Both the position numbers and the translations under genes were made by a program. The notes beneath the pieces were generated by a model. The model worked only from the letters and a program-made list of their open reading frames with translations. It was not told where the DNA came from and made no database searches. Shown piece after piece: positions 1-10,079 of a stretch of 22,794 nucleotides of DNA. The stretch comes from Plantago elongata (taxonomy: Eukaryota; Streptophyta; Magnoliopsida; Lamiales; Plantaginaceae). Location: positions 1-22,794 of the forward strand of contig JAYMSP010002719.1 of the NCBI GenBank assembly GCA_036897095.1, given 5' to 3'. Within the stretch, counting starts at the first letter, position 1, and every line of letters begins with the position of its first letter.

Positions 1-239
1 TGTATTTTCTTATCCAAATTTATATTTACAGTATAGCATTTTATTTACAGTCTAAGTTTATATTCACATTACAACTTCATTATCCTTAATTAATTTAGTT
101 TCATATATATATAACTATGTCGATCATACTATCCTACATATCACCCACCTTAATTAATTTAGATATAAACTTATCATACTCTGCATACTCTGATTTAAAT
201 GTATATATATATATATATTAAGGTTAAAAACTTACTTTC
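1..239. other. AT-rich stretch downstream of copia pol, no gene
   Basis: No reading frame or known motif is visible. The phrase ccttaattaatttag occurs twice (near 85-100 and 149-163), and a pure TA run lies at 202-219. By position this should be the region after pol of the minus-strand copia element, where SIRE-type elements may carry an extra ORF, but nothing coding is seen. Confidence 0.5.
202..219. repeat. (TA)n microsatellite
   Basis: An uninterrupted run of 9 TA dinucleotides just downstream of the RNase H reading frame of the minus-strand copia element. Confidence 0.9.
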
Positions 240-720
240 CTGAAGTGGCTTAGTGAAGATAACTGCAAGTTGATCGTCAGTACCAACCTTGAGAATCTCT
301 ATATTGCGTTTCTCAACATGGTCTCTAATGAAGTGGTGTCTAACATCAATGCGCATGGTTCTAGGATGAAACTTGGAATTTTGGGTAATTGCAATAGCAC
401 TTGTGTTGTCACTAAAAATGGGAGTTTTCTCTTTATTGAGTCCATAGTCTCTGAGTTGTTGTTGAATCCATAATATTTTTGTTGCACAACAACCAGCAGC
501 ATATATTCAGCCACTGTGGTAGAAGTAGCAATTGAGTTTTATTTTTTTGCTAAACCATGAGATAAGTCTAGTGCCCAGAAACTGACAAGTTCCTGAAGTA
601 CTTTCCCTATCAAGCATTGATCAAGCATAGTCAGCATATGAGTAGCCAACTAAACTCAATCCACTTTCTTTAGGATACCACAGTCCAACATCTACAATGC
701 TTTTAACATACCTTAATATC
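235..720 (-). pseudogene. Copia RNase H domain (3' end of pol), broken
   Basis: This is the RNase H part of the copia polyprotein, which removes RNA from the RNA/DNA hybrid during reverse transcription. On the minus strand one can read YADYA, then STSGTCQFLGTRLISW, then AAGCCATKILWIQQQLRDYG, then SDNTSAIAITQNSKFHPRT and, near the end, VRHHFIRDHVEKRNIEIL and LAVIFTKPLQES. These are the usual blocks in the usual order. They lie in more than one frame, with a stop after YADYA and a frame change in the stretch before AAGCC. The final block from SDNTS to FTKPL is uninterrupted and is followed by the AT-rich region. Confidence 0.88.
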
Positions 721-1740
721 TTCATTGCAATGTTATGTGATATAATAGGATTCTTCTGAAATCTAGCACGCACTCCAACTGCATATTGAATATCAGGTTT
801 GCTTGCAGTAAACTAAGTAGTGAACCTATCAACTTCCTGTACTTATGTTCTTCAACACTCTTATCAGATTCAGTATAAGTCATTTTGGTTCATATGCTCA
901 TAGATATCTTAGCATTCTTTTCAGAAAGCTTTAGATTGAACATGTTGAGCATATCCTTTGCATACTTTGTTTGACTAATGAATATTCCATCATCGAGTTG
1001 CTTGACTTGCAATGCTAGAAAATAGTTCAGTTCTCCCATCATGCTCATCTCAAATTTGCTTTTCATGATATTTGCAAAGTCATTACAAAGTTGCTTGTCT
1101 TTAGATCCAAATATAATGTCATCAACATATACTTAAACTAAGAGTAACTTACCTTCATGATTTAAAGTAAATAAAGTCTTATCAATTTCACCTTTCTTAA
1201 AACCACTTTCTAGAAGGTATTTGGCCAAAGTATCATACTAAGCTCTTGGAGCCTGTTTCAATCCATATAGAGCCTTTTGAAGCTTATAGACCATTCTACT
1301 TTCTGAGGAAACTTCAGAACCTGGTGGTTGATCAACATAGACTTCCTCTGCAAATTCACCATTCAAAAATTCACTTTTGACATCCATTTGGTAAACCTTA
1401 AAGGATTATAAGCTGCGAAGGCCAGATTGAGTCTTATTGCATCCAATCTTGCAACTGGTGCATATGACTCATCAAAATCTAAGCCTTCAGTCTGGGTAAA
1501 TCCCTTCGCAACCAACCTAGCTTATTTCAGGTTATTCACTATACATATTCATTTTGTTTCTAAAAACCCACTTAGTTCCAATCACAGATATTCCTTCTAC
1601 AAATGGAACTAATTTCCAGACTTTGTTTCTCTCAAATTGATCCAACTCTTCTTGCATTGCAGAGATCCAGTCTTGATCCTTTAATGTATCTTCAATAGTT
1701 TTAGGTTCAATGTTTGAGATAAAATAGCCAAAGAGAGTAT
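720..1740 (-). pseudogene. Copia reverse transcriptase domain, YVDD retained, broken
   Basis: This is the reverse transcriptase of the minus-strand copia element. Readable blocks, N to C, are DWISAMQEELDQFERNKVW (near 1690-1630), [19 protein letters not shown] (near 1388-1330), [15 protein letters not shown], the catalytic YVDD (1129-1118) followed by IIFGSKDKQLC, and then FEMSMMGELNYFLALQV. The two catalytic Asp residues of YVDD are present. A TAA stop (1135-1133) sits two codons before YVDD, at a place where many copia RTs have Gln. Further stops and frameshifts occur between the first two blocks and after the ELNYF block. It is a recognisable but dead RT. Confidence 0.92.
1118..1129 (-). 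other. YVDD catalytic motif of reverse transcriptase
   Basis: TAT GTT GAT GAC on the minus strand encodes Tyr-Val-Asp-Asp, the polymerase active site of copia reverse transcriptases. The next residues are Ile-Ile-Phe-Gly, as expected for plant copia elements. Confidence 0.95.
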
Positions 1741-2249
1741 TAGCATTTTAAGCTATTGCTCTCCTAGACACCTTAATCGATAGGACCAATCACATCCTTT
1801 GCAGGATGATCTCTTATCCATTTCATTATAGAGTTTGAACTAGTAGGGTCACTATCGACGTGATTTGAATGTGAATCACTATGATTATGACTAGATACTT
1901 CTTCAGTATCTGAGATATTTTGCACACTAGAAGTGCGATAAATATCTTACACTTGTTCAGTGTGAGAGATATCTTGAAAATGACTTTCAGAAAGGTCATT
2001 TCCATAAAGGTCTCTTCGATTAATATTCTTAGTTTCCATTTCAAGAATCCTTATAGGAAATTGTTCATCATGTCTAAGATCCATCTGGTTGTTACTAGAC
2101 ACATCATGTTTTTTTTCGTCAAACTCATCCTCTATATTAATGACGGAGTATTTCCTATCTGAGGGTTCTTCTTCAGAATCATTGATTAAAAGTTCCGTGA
2201 ACCTATATGAGAGTTCTTCATCAAGGGATATTTTCTTGCTTCCTTCAAA
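1741..2249 (-). pseudogene. Integrase-to-RT linker of copia polyprotein
   Basis: About 500 bases separate the integrase C-terminal block from the first RT block. In copia polyproteins this is a poorly conserved, hydrophilic, often acidic linker. Here it is full of stops in every frame, and no domain is recognisable. Short open frames on either strand in this stretch have no family-like features. Confidence 0.6.
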
Positions 2250-3125
2250 TTACACAACATGAACTGATTCTTCAATCTTCTTTGTTCTCTTGTTGTATAC
2301 TCTGTAGGCTTTGCTATTCATAGAATAACCAAGAAATACACCTTCATCTGCCTTTGGTTGAAATGTTCTCAAATATTCTTTCTCATTGTTAAGAACAAAA
2401 CATCTACAACCAAACACTTTCAGATGTTTGATATTAGGGGGTCTACCAACCAAAAGCTCATAAGGAGTTTTGTCATGGTGTTTATTTATCAAGCATCTGT
2501 TTTGAGTGTAGCATGTTGTATTTACGGCTTCAGCGTAATAAATTTCACTTATTTTAGTGTCAGCTAGCATAGTACTTGCAGCTTCTTTAAGGGTCATATT
2601 CTTCCTTTCAGCAAACACAATTTTTTTGAGGTATTCTTACAGAAGATAGTTGATGTTGTATACCTTTGCATGTACAAAACTCTTTTTATATTGATTGACA
2701 AATTCAGTACCATGGTCTGTTTTGATTGCAGACACCTTGTCATTTTTCATGACTTCAAGCTTGTTCAGCAAGTTTCGTATCTCCACCCTAGCATCAGATT
2801 TTTGATTCAAAAAGATAACCCATGTAAACTTAGAGAAGTCATCTACAACAACCAAACCATAATTTTTGCTTGCATAACTAGTTACAGATGATTCAAAAAG
2901 ATCCATGTGTAATAGTTGCAGTAGTCTAACACTAGAATGCCCGGTTTTGGACTTGAAAGAGGTTTTTGATTGTTTCCCCATTTGACAAGCTGAGCAGACA
3001 CTGTCCTTTCTGAAAGTCGTTTTAGGTAATCCAACCACTAAATCTTTCTTAGCAAGTTTGTTTAGAGTTTTGAAATTCAAGTGACTAATTCTCTTATGCC
3101 ATAACCAGTGTTCTTCAGTATGACC
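2250..3125 (-). pseudogene. Copia integrase, broken in two main frames
   Basis: The integrase inserts the cDNA copy into the genome. The N-terminal zinc-binding region reads HWLWHKRISHLNFKTL, then CSACQMGKQ, giving the His-His-Cys-Cys set. The core follows with the first catalytic Asp in LLHMDLFESS, VVVDDFSKFTWVIFL, and the second catalytic Asp in IKTDHGTEFVN. After a frame break near 2640 the catalytic Glu is in FAERKNMTLKEAASTML, followed by the C-terminal KTPYELLVGRPPNIKHL and VFGCRCFVLNN blocks and VFLGYSMNSKAYRVYN. All catalytic and metal-binding residues are still visible, but the frame is split at about 2620-2640. Confidence 0.92.
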
Positions 3126-3535
3126 TGATTAATTCACCATTAAACATTCTTCAGTTGTGGCAGATGTCCAATCAGCTACATATAGACTTCCTTTCCACCC
3201 AGCAACCAAGAATGTCTGCTTTGACTCATTGTCAATTAATTTGTAGAACTTTCATTTGATTTTCACCGAATATCCCTTGTCTGCAAACTAGCTCATGCTT
3301 AGAAGATTATATTTTAAAATTTTAAATGTGATTCGTCAGAATTGTAAGGGAGCCAAATTTCACGTTGCCATATCCTATGGAAGGATTTAATTCTCCTCTA
3401 GCAAACCTGATGTTTGATCCATTATTGCATACTTTATAATCGACCAAGTTTGTTTTATCTCCTATCATGTGCTTCTCTTTATGCACAAAACAGGAAACAG
3501 GAGTTAGGTTCTTGCCTCAGAAACAGAACCATCTA
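3126..3535 (-). pseudogene. Protease and GAG-pre-integrase region, degenerate
   Basis: On the minus strand HMIGDKTNLVDYK, VCNNGSNIRFARGEL and IGYGNVKFGSLTI (about 3471-3330) match the stretch that follows the Asp-Ser/Thr-Gly active site in copia proteases. The DSG triplet that should stand just before HM is not visible; the frame reads SCFVHKEKHM instead. Further on, LYVADWTSATTEECLMVN (about 3190-3136) leads to the integrase zinc finger. A stop follows the TILTNHI block and another precedes the integrase. Confidence 0.75.
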
Positions 3536-4157
3536 GACTAGACATTCTCCTGTAGGAATCCATGTTTGAATTGGAACATAAGGAGGAATTCTAGAATCGT
3601 TAGATTTGAGATGATTTTCCTTCTTGGAGTGTTCCTTAGTGTTCCTCGTGGTGGCTTCAGAGACCTGTCAGGTTTCTGAGTTTGCTTTTCAGCAAGCTTA
3701 GTCTTCCTGGCAAAGTTCCTTCTAGCCTTGACATTTAGTATTTCAGTGGCTAGGGATTGCTTCCACTTATGACAATTGCAATAAGCAACTCTAGCTTTCC
3801 ACCATCGTTCTTGCCATTCCTTATATTGTTGCATGAGGACTTTCCCAATAGCACGATAGGCAATACCATTACGAGCACCATTGGCTTTCTAAACACGATT
3901 ATCAATAGCCTTACTAGTTTCTGCACCATCTTTATATCCATAAAATGGTACAATGGGGAACTTGCCAAGTCATGTAATACTCCCATTTCTAGTAATACAA
4001 CATTGTGGATGATCACAAGTCTGAGGGTTGTGTCCCTTTTCAGAAACATTATCCACAAGTTATTTGGGACTTGTTCCTTCAAAGTCCTAATAGCAACTCC
4101 TTTGCATTTGTCAACTACCTTAGCCTTCTGACCAATGCTATAGGTTGTTGTGGAACC
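3536..4157 (-). pseudogene. Gag-protease linker of copia element, unrecognised
   Basis: This lies between the coiled-coil gag tail and the protease remnant. Two overlapping minus-strand frames stay open (3538-3834 and 3750-4082), one rich in Lys, Arg and Trp. In SIRE-type elements this is a variable hydrophilic spacer. I recognise no domain, and the frame changes at least once. Confidence 0.5.
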
Positions 4158-4697
4158 TTAATGTTGACTTTTTATAAAGGTCAACCATTCATCACTCTTA
4201 TTCAGAGGAGTGGAATTACTTAATTGTCCATCAAGTCCAAGTCCGTCTTTCTCCAAAGGGTCTCTCAAATATGATTGAACCTCCATGAGAGTGTCACTAG
4301 CTTTAACATATGATTTGAAGGATATTTCTTTCTTCTTGAGTTCTTCAATCTCAAAAAGAAGTTTCTTCACCAACTCATTATGATTGTTCAAAGCCAGTTT
4401 ATGAGAAATTTCATTCTCCAATATTTGAGTCTTTAATGATGCTATTTCAGCGTCCTTATTCTCAGATACCTTGGTCAATTCAGAAACCTCTTTTTCAAGA
4501 GTTTTCTTACTTTCCTCTAAAATTTTGGTTTTTGATTGGAAAACCAAAAATTCTCTTTTGTACCGATCTAATTCACTTTTAACTAACTCCAAATTTTTGA
4601 TTTCATCGTCATCACTTTCATAATACAGGAATTGTGAAGAGTTAGTTACCTCATCAGCCAAAAGGAACATTTCTATGTTGGAGATGTCGATGCCCAT
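4158..4697 (-). pseudogene. Coiled-coil C-terminal part of copia Gag
   Basis: A 179-codon open stretch on the minus strand. It begins with an acidic part (ESDDDEIKNLE) and continues with about 100 residues rich in Leu, Glu and Lys with heptad-like spacing (SELTKVSENKDAEIASLK, ELVKKLLFEIEELKKKE), typical of a coiled coil. Long gag tails of this kind occur in SIRE-type copia elements, where they may help particle assembly (inference). The frame differs from that of the zinc knuckle upstream, so one or more indels separate them. Confidence 0.7.
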
Positions 4698-5982
4698 TAT
4701 CTCAGCAACTCCATATCATTCTTCTTCTGGCCAAAGTCGATTACATCGTGATTAATCCCGCACAATTTTGATGATGGTAATTTTGAGTCATCTGAGTCCT
4801 AATCATCAGATTTTGACTCAATATTCAGAGCATCGAGCTGAATTTGAATCTTCTTTCTTCCTTTAGTGAGCAAGGCCCTTTGAGTTCTTTTAAAACTCCT
4901 CCCTTCTTTCTTGTCACTTGTCTTTAGCTTATTGAAAGTAGGACAATCACGTTTGAAGTGACCATGCTTTTGACAATAGAAGCAAATATCATTTTCGATT
5001 TCTGCATCTCCAGTACTAACAGCTTTCTGAGCCAGGTTGTTCAGAGAGTTGTTCTTTGGATGTTCTTGTACAAATGATAATTTGGGCCGAGATGTTTTTT
5101 CAACCTCTCTTTTGCTTTTCTTCTTTCTATCTCTTGGCTCACATATTTCATCATGTGACGAACATCAAGAGCATTTTCTTTAGACACTCCATTGGTATCC
5201 TTCTTTTCAGAAGTACCTTGGGAAACTAGAGCAACAATCTGCAACTTTTCAGCTACAACTAATCCTCGTTGGGTTGTCTCATAGTTTACAGTGGCTAGAT
5301 ATGAAAAGAGTTCCAATGCTTTGATTTGAGGCATCCTCTGGTTAAAGTAGAAGTACTGGGTATGTTCCCAATTCTGATTCAAACTTCTGACGATGGTTTT
5401 CACCTTCTCAGAATTCGAATATCTCTCACTTTCTCCAAGAGCAACCGTAACACTCATGAGAGTAGTAAACCTAAAATCAAATTCTTCCAGAGTTTTAGTG
5501 GGACCATGTTTAAAGTTTTGGAATTTCAACTTCAGAACTTCAAACTTTTTTTCCTTGGTTTTCTCAGTTCCGGTACAATTTTTTTCAATTATTTGCCAGG
5601 AAACTTTCACCATTTTAGCACGCCACAGTTTGCACTGTATATGCTTAGGTGTGGATTGAATGATGATGTTACAAGCTTGACCATCTAACATGTGTCTCTT
5701 GGCATCTTCCGATGTCCAGAATTGACGAGGCTTGTTGTCGTACTCAACTTGACCAGTAGCAACACCACCACTATCACTAGTAGAAGTGTCACTACCTTCA
5801 GCATCCTTGTCAGTGGTTCTTCGACCCCACTCCAATTACTTATTTGATTTGTCTGATTTTGATAGGTCCTTCATTGATGACATAGATCATCTCATACTGA
5901 TGGCTTCTAGATGCAGCAGCACCTTGTTATTCCATTTCTCGTAATTCTCGGGCTTCGAAACCGGAGAATCACTCGAAGACAT
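4698..5982 (-). pseudogene. Copia gag with UBN2-like core and CCHC zinc knuckle, broken
   Basis: Gag forms the virus-like particle and binds the element RNA. A start at 5982 gives MSSSDSPVSKPENYEKWNNK, the normal N-terminal block, but the frame hits a stop within 37 codons. The same frame reopens at 5835-5041 for 264 codons and includes VKTIVRSLNQNWEHTQ and ALELFSYLATVNYE, which fit the UBN2/gag core. A CCHC knuckle follows in another frame (4984-4943), then a basic and acidic stretch with a stop near 4800. The part after the knuckle leads into the coiled-coil tail. The start was chosen because it lies about 100 bases after the primer binding site and begins with the family N-terminal motif. 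Confidence 0.9.
4943..4984 (-). other. CCHC zinc knuckle of Gag
   Basis: Fourteen codons encode CFYCQKHGHFKRDC, exactly Cys-X2-Cys-X4-His-X4-Cys, the nucleic-acid-binding knuckle of retroelement Gag. All four metal ligands are intact even though the surrounding frame is broken. Confidence 0.96.
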
Positions 5983-6085
5983 ACATGCACATTTAACACA
6001 CAAATTAAATCGTCCTTGGAAAGCAACAAAAATCTTTACCTATCTGGGGGATCGAGGTTCACTGCAGAAGGCTTGGGAACCTCCT

Positions 6086-6097
6086 GCTTTGATACCA
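6086..6097 (-). promoter_or_regulatory. Primer binding site for initiator tRNA-Met
   Basis: The minus strand reads TGGTATCAAAGC two bases after the LTR end (..CCAACA). Plant copia elements use a TGGTATCAGAGC-type site complementary to the 3' end of initiator tRNA-Met; this copy differs at one base. It fixes the LTR boundary and the direction of the element. Confidence 0.9.
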
Positions 6098-6269
6098 CTT
6101 GTTGGTCCAGATAACGGCAAAGGAAAAGACTAGAGGGGGGTGAATAGTCTTTTCAAACTTTTATCAATAAACACTATTTCACATAAACTGGAGGTTTTTT
6201 TATACATAAATTCAAAGAGCGGAAGACTTTGCGATAGATAAATGAGTTTGTACTTTGAAGTAATAAAAA

Positions 6270-6287
6270 GTGTGTGTGTGTGTGTGT
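6270..6287. repeat. (TG)n microsatellite inside LTR
   Basis: A clean 18-base run of alternating G and T within the copia LTR, near its 3' end in element orientation. Confidence 0.9.
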
Positions 6288-6510
6288 AACGCTTAAAAAA
6301 TAAATACAAGTAAGTAAATAATACATCAAGTATAGTGGTATCTAGAGGTGGCATAATCCTTCAACTAATCCACTTCGGCCTTTCTAAGACCTGAAATTCA
6401 CTATAACAAATAATTGAGTTCTTCTTACAATAATCCTATTCTAAGATCCCTACAAACAAATGATTCACAACCAAATGTTCCCCCTGAGTTGTTCCTTAGC
6501 TCCTCGAGCC

Positions 6511-6581
6511 AAGTACTTCATGTACTCAAGATAACCTTGGAACTATTCCTTGATTTCCCAAATCAAGTACTTCTTGTACTC
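6511..6581. repeat. Pair of AAGTACTTC-N-TGTACTC motifs in LTR
   Basis: AAGTACTTCATGTACTC at 6511-6527 and AAGTACTTCTTGTACTC at 6565-6581 differ by one base and are 54 bases apart. Each is a near palindrome (AGTAC...GTACT). They lie in the LTR part downstream of the TATA box in element orientation. Confidence 0.75.
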
Positions 6582-6962
6582 CACGACTTGATGGTGTTGG
6601 TTATAAGTTGATTGTCAGAAAAGCTTCTCGAATAACTTTCCAGTTATGTTTATAGAGAGCTTTGAAGAGATAGGACTACTTGATACACTTGTTAAATGTA
6701 TGGTAGCTTCTCATTTACTGACCCAAATAATTGGTACCCGTTCTGGAGAATGAGCTTCAGAAGGTATCTGAGAGTTCAACTCTTTCATGAATAACAATCT
6801 CTTGGTATAGGTTCAAGACACTTAGAACTACTAGTGATTCTTCGAGCTTTTTGATCGCAATAGTAAGCATGGAGAATGGTAGTGAGATGCTTGAGAGAAT
6901 ACTTGCTTGCAAGTAGATATGAGTGTAGTTCGTGTGTGTATTTCTCAGCTTCTAAGTGGTGA

Positions 6963-6970
6963 TATTTATA
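6963..6970 (-). promoter_or_regulatory. Putative TATA box of copia LTR
   Basis: TATAAATA on the minus strand within the LTR, in the context ATCTATAAATATCACC. The orientation agrees with gag-pol. Transcription would be expected to start some 25-35 bases further left. Confidence 0.6.
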
Positions 6971-7541
6971 GATGAATTTGAGAGTCGTTTGAATAGTATC
7001 CACTAGACATACTCAAAATTCATTCCATTTATATCTCGAAGTAAGTACTCAGAAGTCCCTTTCTCATTTTTCATAGAGGACTATACATTGAGCGACATTT
7101 CTGCCGATGCAATAAATGCATTTGTACTATTTATTGTCTTGTAGTCTCAACGAACATATGCGGCTCTCTGAGAGCTAGCATGCTCCAATACTCAATGATG
7201 TCATATGTTCAAAGACTTGTTTTGTACAAATAATACACTATACAATATGATTCATGACCAAAGTCTATCTTAGGAGACTTAGCCCTTATAAACCTTGTGC
7301 AATCTTCAGTCTTCAATTTTCGATGAAAATCCATTGTTAGGATCCTTCTTCAAGGCCTTCTCCAAAATATAAAATTACATTCAGAGACCTAATAATCCTA
7401 ATACAAGTTCTAGTAGACTAACATACTAAGTGATTTCCTCTTTTACAATGTTCAAGTGAACTAAGGGTACTAGTCACCTTTATGTACTAAGATAAGTCCT
7501 GTGGGGATTGATCAAAACATACTAACATATATTCCTAACAA

Positions 7542-8752
7542 CAAGCTATAGAGGAAGCTGCAAAGCTTGCCTTAGAAAGAGAGATTGAGGTGCCCCATAC
7601 CTTAACACTTCCAGAAGTTCAACATGTTGATGTTGCCTTGGGGGCTTCATCAACTTCCATGGCTATGGGGGTGGAGACAACAATATCCCCTTGTACCCTA
7701 TCTTCTTCTTGAGCCTAAGAAGACAAATAAAAGTGTGGTTAAGAAAAGACATGTAAAATATGTTAACCAAGTTGAAGAGTGTTTATTGATGAACTGGACA
7801 AACCTTCAAAGTTGAAGGCTCAACAACATTTTCTTTAGAAACCTTGAGAGTTTATGGGTTATCTTCTTGAACAAGTGATGTTTCCACCACGGTATTTTCT
7901 TCCTCAGTTTGAGCCTATATTAGAGAAAGATAACAAGTTAGTTAAACTCATTATGTTTTACAAGTATTTAGAGAAATTTACACTTGTATAGAAGCCTATT
8001 ATACTAGCTTTCTGAGAAAGATATTTCTTAACCTTCAATTCCGAAGGTAACTATTTCAGAAAACATCAAGTGTTTTGAAAAGAACAACTTTTTGGACTTT
8101 CATCTAACAAATTGTTGTTGATTTTTATCCTTAGGTTCAAGAAGAAATATAGGTTGATGAGGACTAGACTCCCAAGTCTCCACCTCACAACAAGATATCT
8201 GAGGCCCCCGTAATTTAAATGGTGGACCTTTCTAAGCCTAAAGTTAATCCTTAGGTATTTCAGAAACCAAACCAATTTTGAACTCAGATATTACTTCAAA
8301 TTCTGATTACTCACAATTCAAATTCTTTCTTTCAGGCTTCAACTTGTGTACAAACCCACTCTCCAAATGGGTTGCTGAGGTTTTTCAAGAAGCACACAAT
8401 CGACAAACATCTAGAGTGCTTCAAAACTTGGAAAAAGCTCTGCAAAATGAAATTTTCTGAGCTAGTCAAGGTTGTAGATCACAATATTTGCAGGAAAAGA
8501 GCCTTGAATATGGAAAACTACATCCACGCATTGTTTCCCATGGAGAGATACTCTTTTGCCTCTATGATGTGTGAAGACTTCTCTGAAGAAATAGTACACA
8601 AGTGCATATCCTTCTGAATTGGAAGAAGTGAATGGGCAACCGATCACTCTGCCACAAGTGATTAACCTAGTTTCTGAGGATGAGGAAGAAACCGATGAAA
8701 ATGATTTCCAATAACCTCTCTCAGATCATCACAAAAAGGATGACAAGAAGAG

Positions 8753-8753
<1 letters not shown>
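7542..8753 (+). pseudogene. N-terminal half of ORF3 (env-like) of SIRE-type element, fragmented
   Basis: The first frame, from 7542, reads AIEEAAKLALEREIEVPHTL and on to TSMAMGVETTISPCTL before a stop at about 7710. The remainder is split by frequent stops and frame changes. The best preserved piece, 8372-8617, reads LRFFKKHTIDKHLECF, then MENYIHALFPMERYSF and EEIVHKCISF. I know no enzyme fold for it. It is placed in ORF3 because of its position between the copia-type insertion point and the PPT/LTR, and because it leads into the acidic and coiled-coil part. Confidence 0.6.

Positions 8754-8786
<33 letters not shown>
8753..8786. repeat. (GAT)11 trinucleotide repeat, poly-Asp tract 1
   Basis: Eleven GAT units, read as Asp in the frame that continues into PAPGTGGIAQGQ and the coiled-coil region of ORF3. 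Confidence 0.92.
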
Positions 8787-9695
8787 CCTGCTCCAGGGAC
8801 TGGTGGAATTGCTCAAGGTCAAAGAGCTATAAATGTTGAAAAGCCAAGTCAGTAAACAGCTCATAAATAACCACCTCCATCACCAAAATCACAACATGTC
8901 TCTGATCCACAAGAAACATTGCAATTGGCTGAGCAAGTTTCTATTCAAGATCAACAGAAAGAGTTTGACGCTGCTCAAGCAGGTGTTACAGGTTTGTAGA
9001 AGCTGCTGGAGAGAGAGAGAGAGCACAGAGCCAATCTGGAACTAGAAGCACATATTGAGGAAAAGAATGCTCAAGTACTTAAGCTTGTAGCACATAATCA
9101 CAAGGAATTGGAACTCCTTGATGAATAGAGAAAGCTAAAGCGTGACATCACAACAATCGCTGCAAAAATCGATGAAATGGCTGATGACCAGCATAATGCT
9201 AAGGTTGCATTGCCATAAAGTGGGCCTTCTTCACTGAAAAAAGGTAAGGAAGAAATTTTTGCTGTCCTCGGCCAGAATGACAATGATGAGTGGTCAGATG
9301 ATGAAGAAGAGGAAGACAATTCAAAGTTGGCAGATCTCAATGAGGAAGACATGCAACTTGTTGATCATAGGAATGTTCATTTGGCAGTTTCTCATCTGAA
9401 GAGAAATCAAGACAAGTACGTTGTCCTGGCCAGACTCAGAAATGAATTGAATTAGCAGAATAATCATGTTCTTGAAACCATCCCTCCAAAACTTAAAGCT
9501 TTTGTTGAGTTGTTCACCCAAAGAAAAACTAGCATGATGATTGCCCAGAAAGATCTAGGCATGATGAGGGATGAAGACATGAACATTGCCCATAAAGCTT
9601 CGAATGAGACAAATTATGATGCAGGAAAAGTTTATGTAGTATCTTATGCCATGGAACAGCTCACAAAGGAAGACTGGACTTCTGAGGAAAGTTGA
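8754..9695 (+). pseudogene. Middle part of ORF3: poly-Asp tract and coiled coil, six in-frame stops
   Basis: One frame can be followed for 942 bases: eleven Asp residues, a Gln- and Pro-rich stretch, then a likely coiled coil (LEREREHRANLELEAHIEE, NAQVLKLVAHNHKELELLDE), an acidic patch (NDEWSDDEEEEDNSKLADL) and a helical part (RKTSMMIAQKDLGMMRDE). It is interrupted by stops at 8853, 8868, 8997, 9126, 9216 and 9453, all TAA or TAG. The coiled coil is the feature usually cited for SIRE ORF3 products, which have been called envelope-like. No signal peptide or clear transmembrane segment is seen here. The frame shifts by one near 9650-9690 into the next segment. Confidence 0.7.
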
Positions 9696-10043
9696 AGAGC
9701 TACTTTCAGATCAGCAGAGGTTGGTGGGTACCTACAACAATCTGAGCAAGAACTTTGAATCTCTGCAAGAAGCTTTTGTGGTTTTGATTCATTCCACAAT
9801 GACTGTGGGGGAAGAAACTCCAAAGGGGAAGGGAAGAAAGAGAAAATAACCAGAACTTCCTTTGACTATCTTGAACACTCCTCCCTCCTCAAGCCAACAA
9901 GATCCTCTACCACCACCACCTCTAGGAAGACTTCCAAGGGGAACCAAGTCCCCAAAGAAAGAAGACAAACCTTATGAAGAAGAAGAAGAAGGTAAGAAGA
10001 AGCATATAGGATATGAAGGTTGCAGACCATCACAAGACTAGCT

Positions 10044-10079
<36 letters not shown>

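Larger units (their letters stand above)
1..7540 (-). mobile_element. Ty1/copia retrotransposon, SIRE/Maximus-type, 3' end outside window, degenerate
   Basis: Read on the minus strand the order is LTR, primer binding site, gag, zinc knuckle, coiled coil, protease remnant, integrase, reverse transcriptase, RNase H. Integrase before RT is the Ty1/copia order. The long coiled-coil gag tail, the long LTR starting TGTTAG and the RNase H C-terminal motif suit the SIRE/Maximus lineage; that placement is an inference from recalled family features. All coding parts carry stops and frameshifts, so the element cannot act on its own. The 3' LTR, and any ORF3, would lie left of position 1. It sits inside an older related element that resumes at 7541. 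Confidence 0.9.
6100..7540 (-). repeat. 5' LTR of the minus-strand copia element
   Basis: Ends are TGTTAG... (at 7540) and ...CCAACA (at 6100), next to the primer binding site. The length is 1441 bp. It shares at least three collinear blocks with the LTR at 11377-12220 (GACTTATCTTAGT, TTCACTTGAACAT, GAATGTAATTTT), so the two belong to related families. It holds a TATA box, a (TG)n run at 6270-6287 and a repeated AAGTACTTC-N-TGTACTC motif. Small open frames inside are not genes. Confidence 0.88.

Noticed and set aside
2358..2891. Plus-strand frames opposite the integrase
   Set aside because: They are antisense shadows of a clearly recognised minus-strand integrase.
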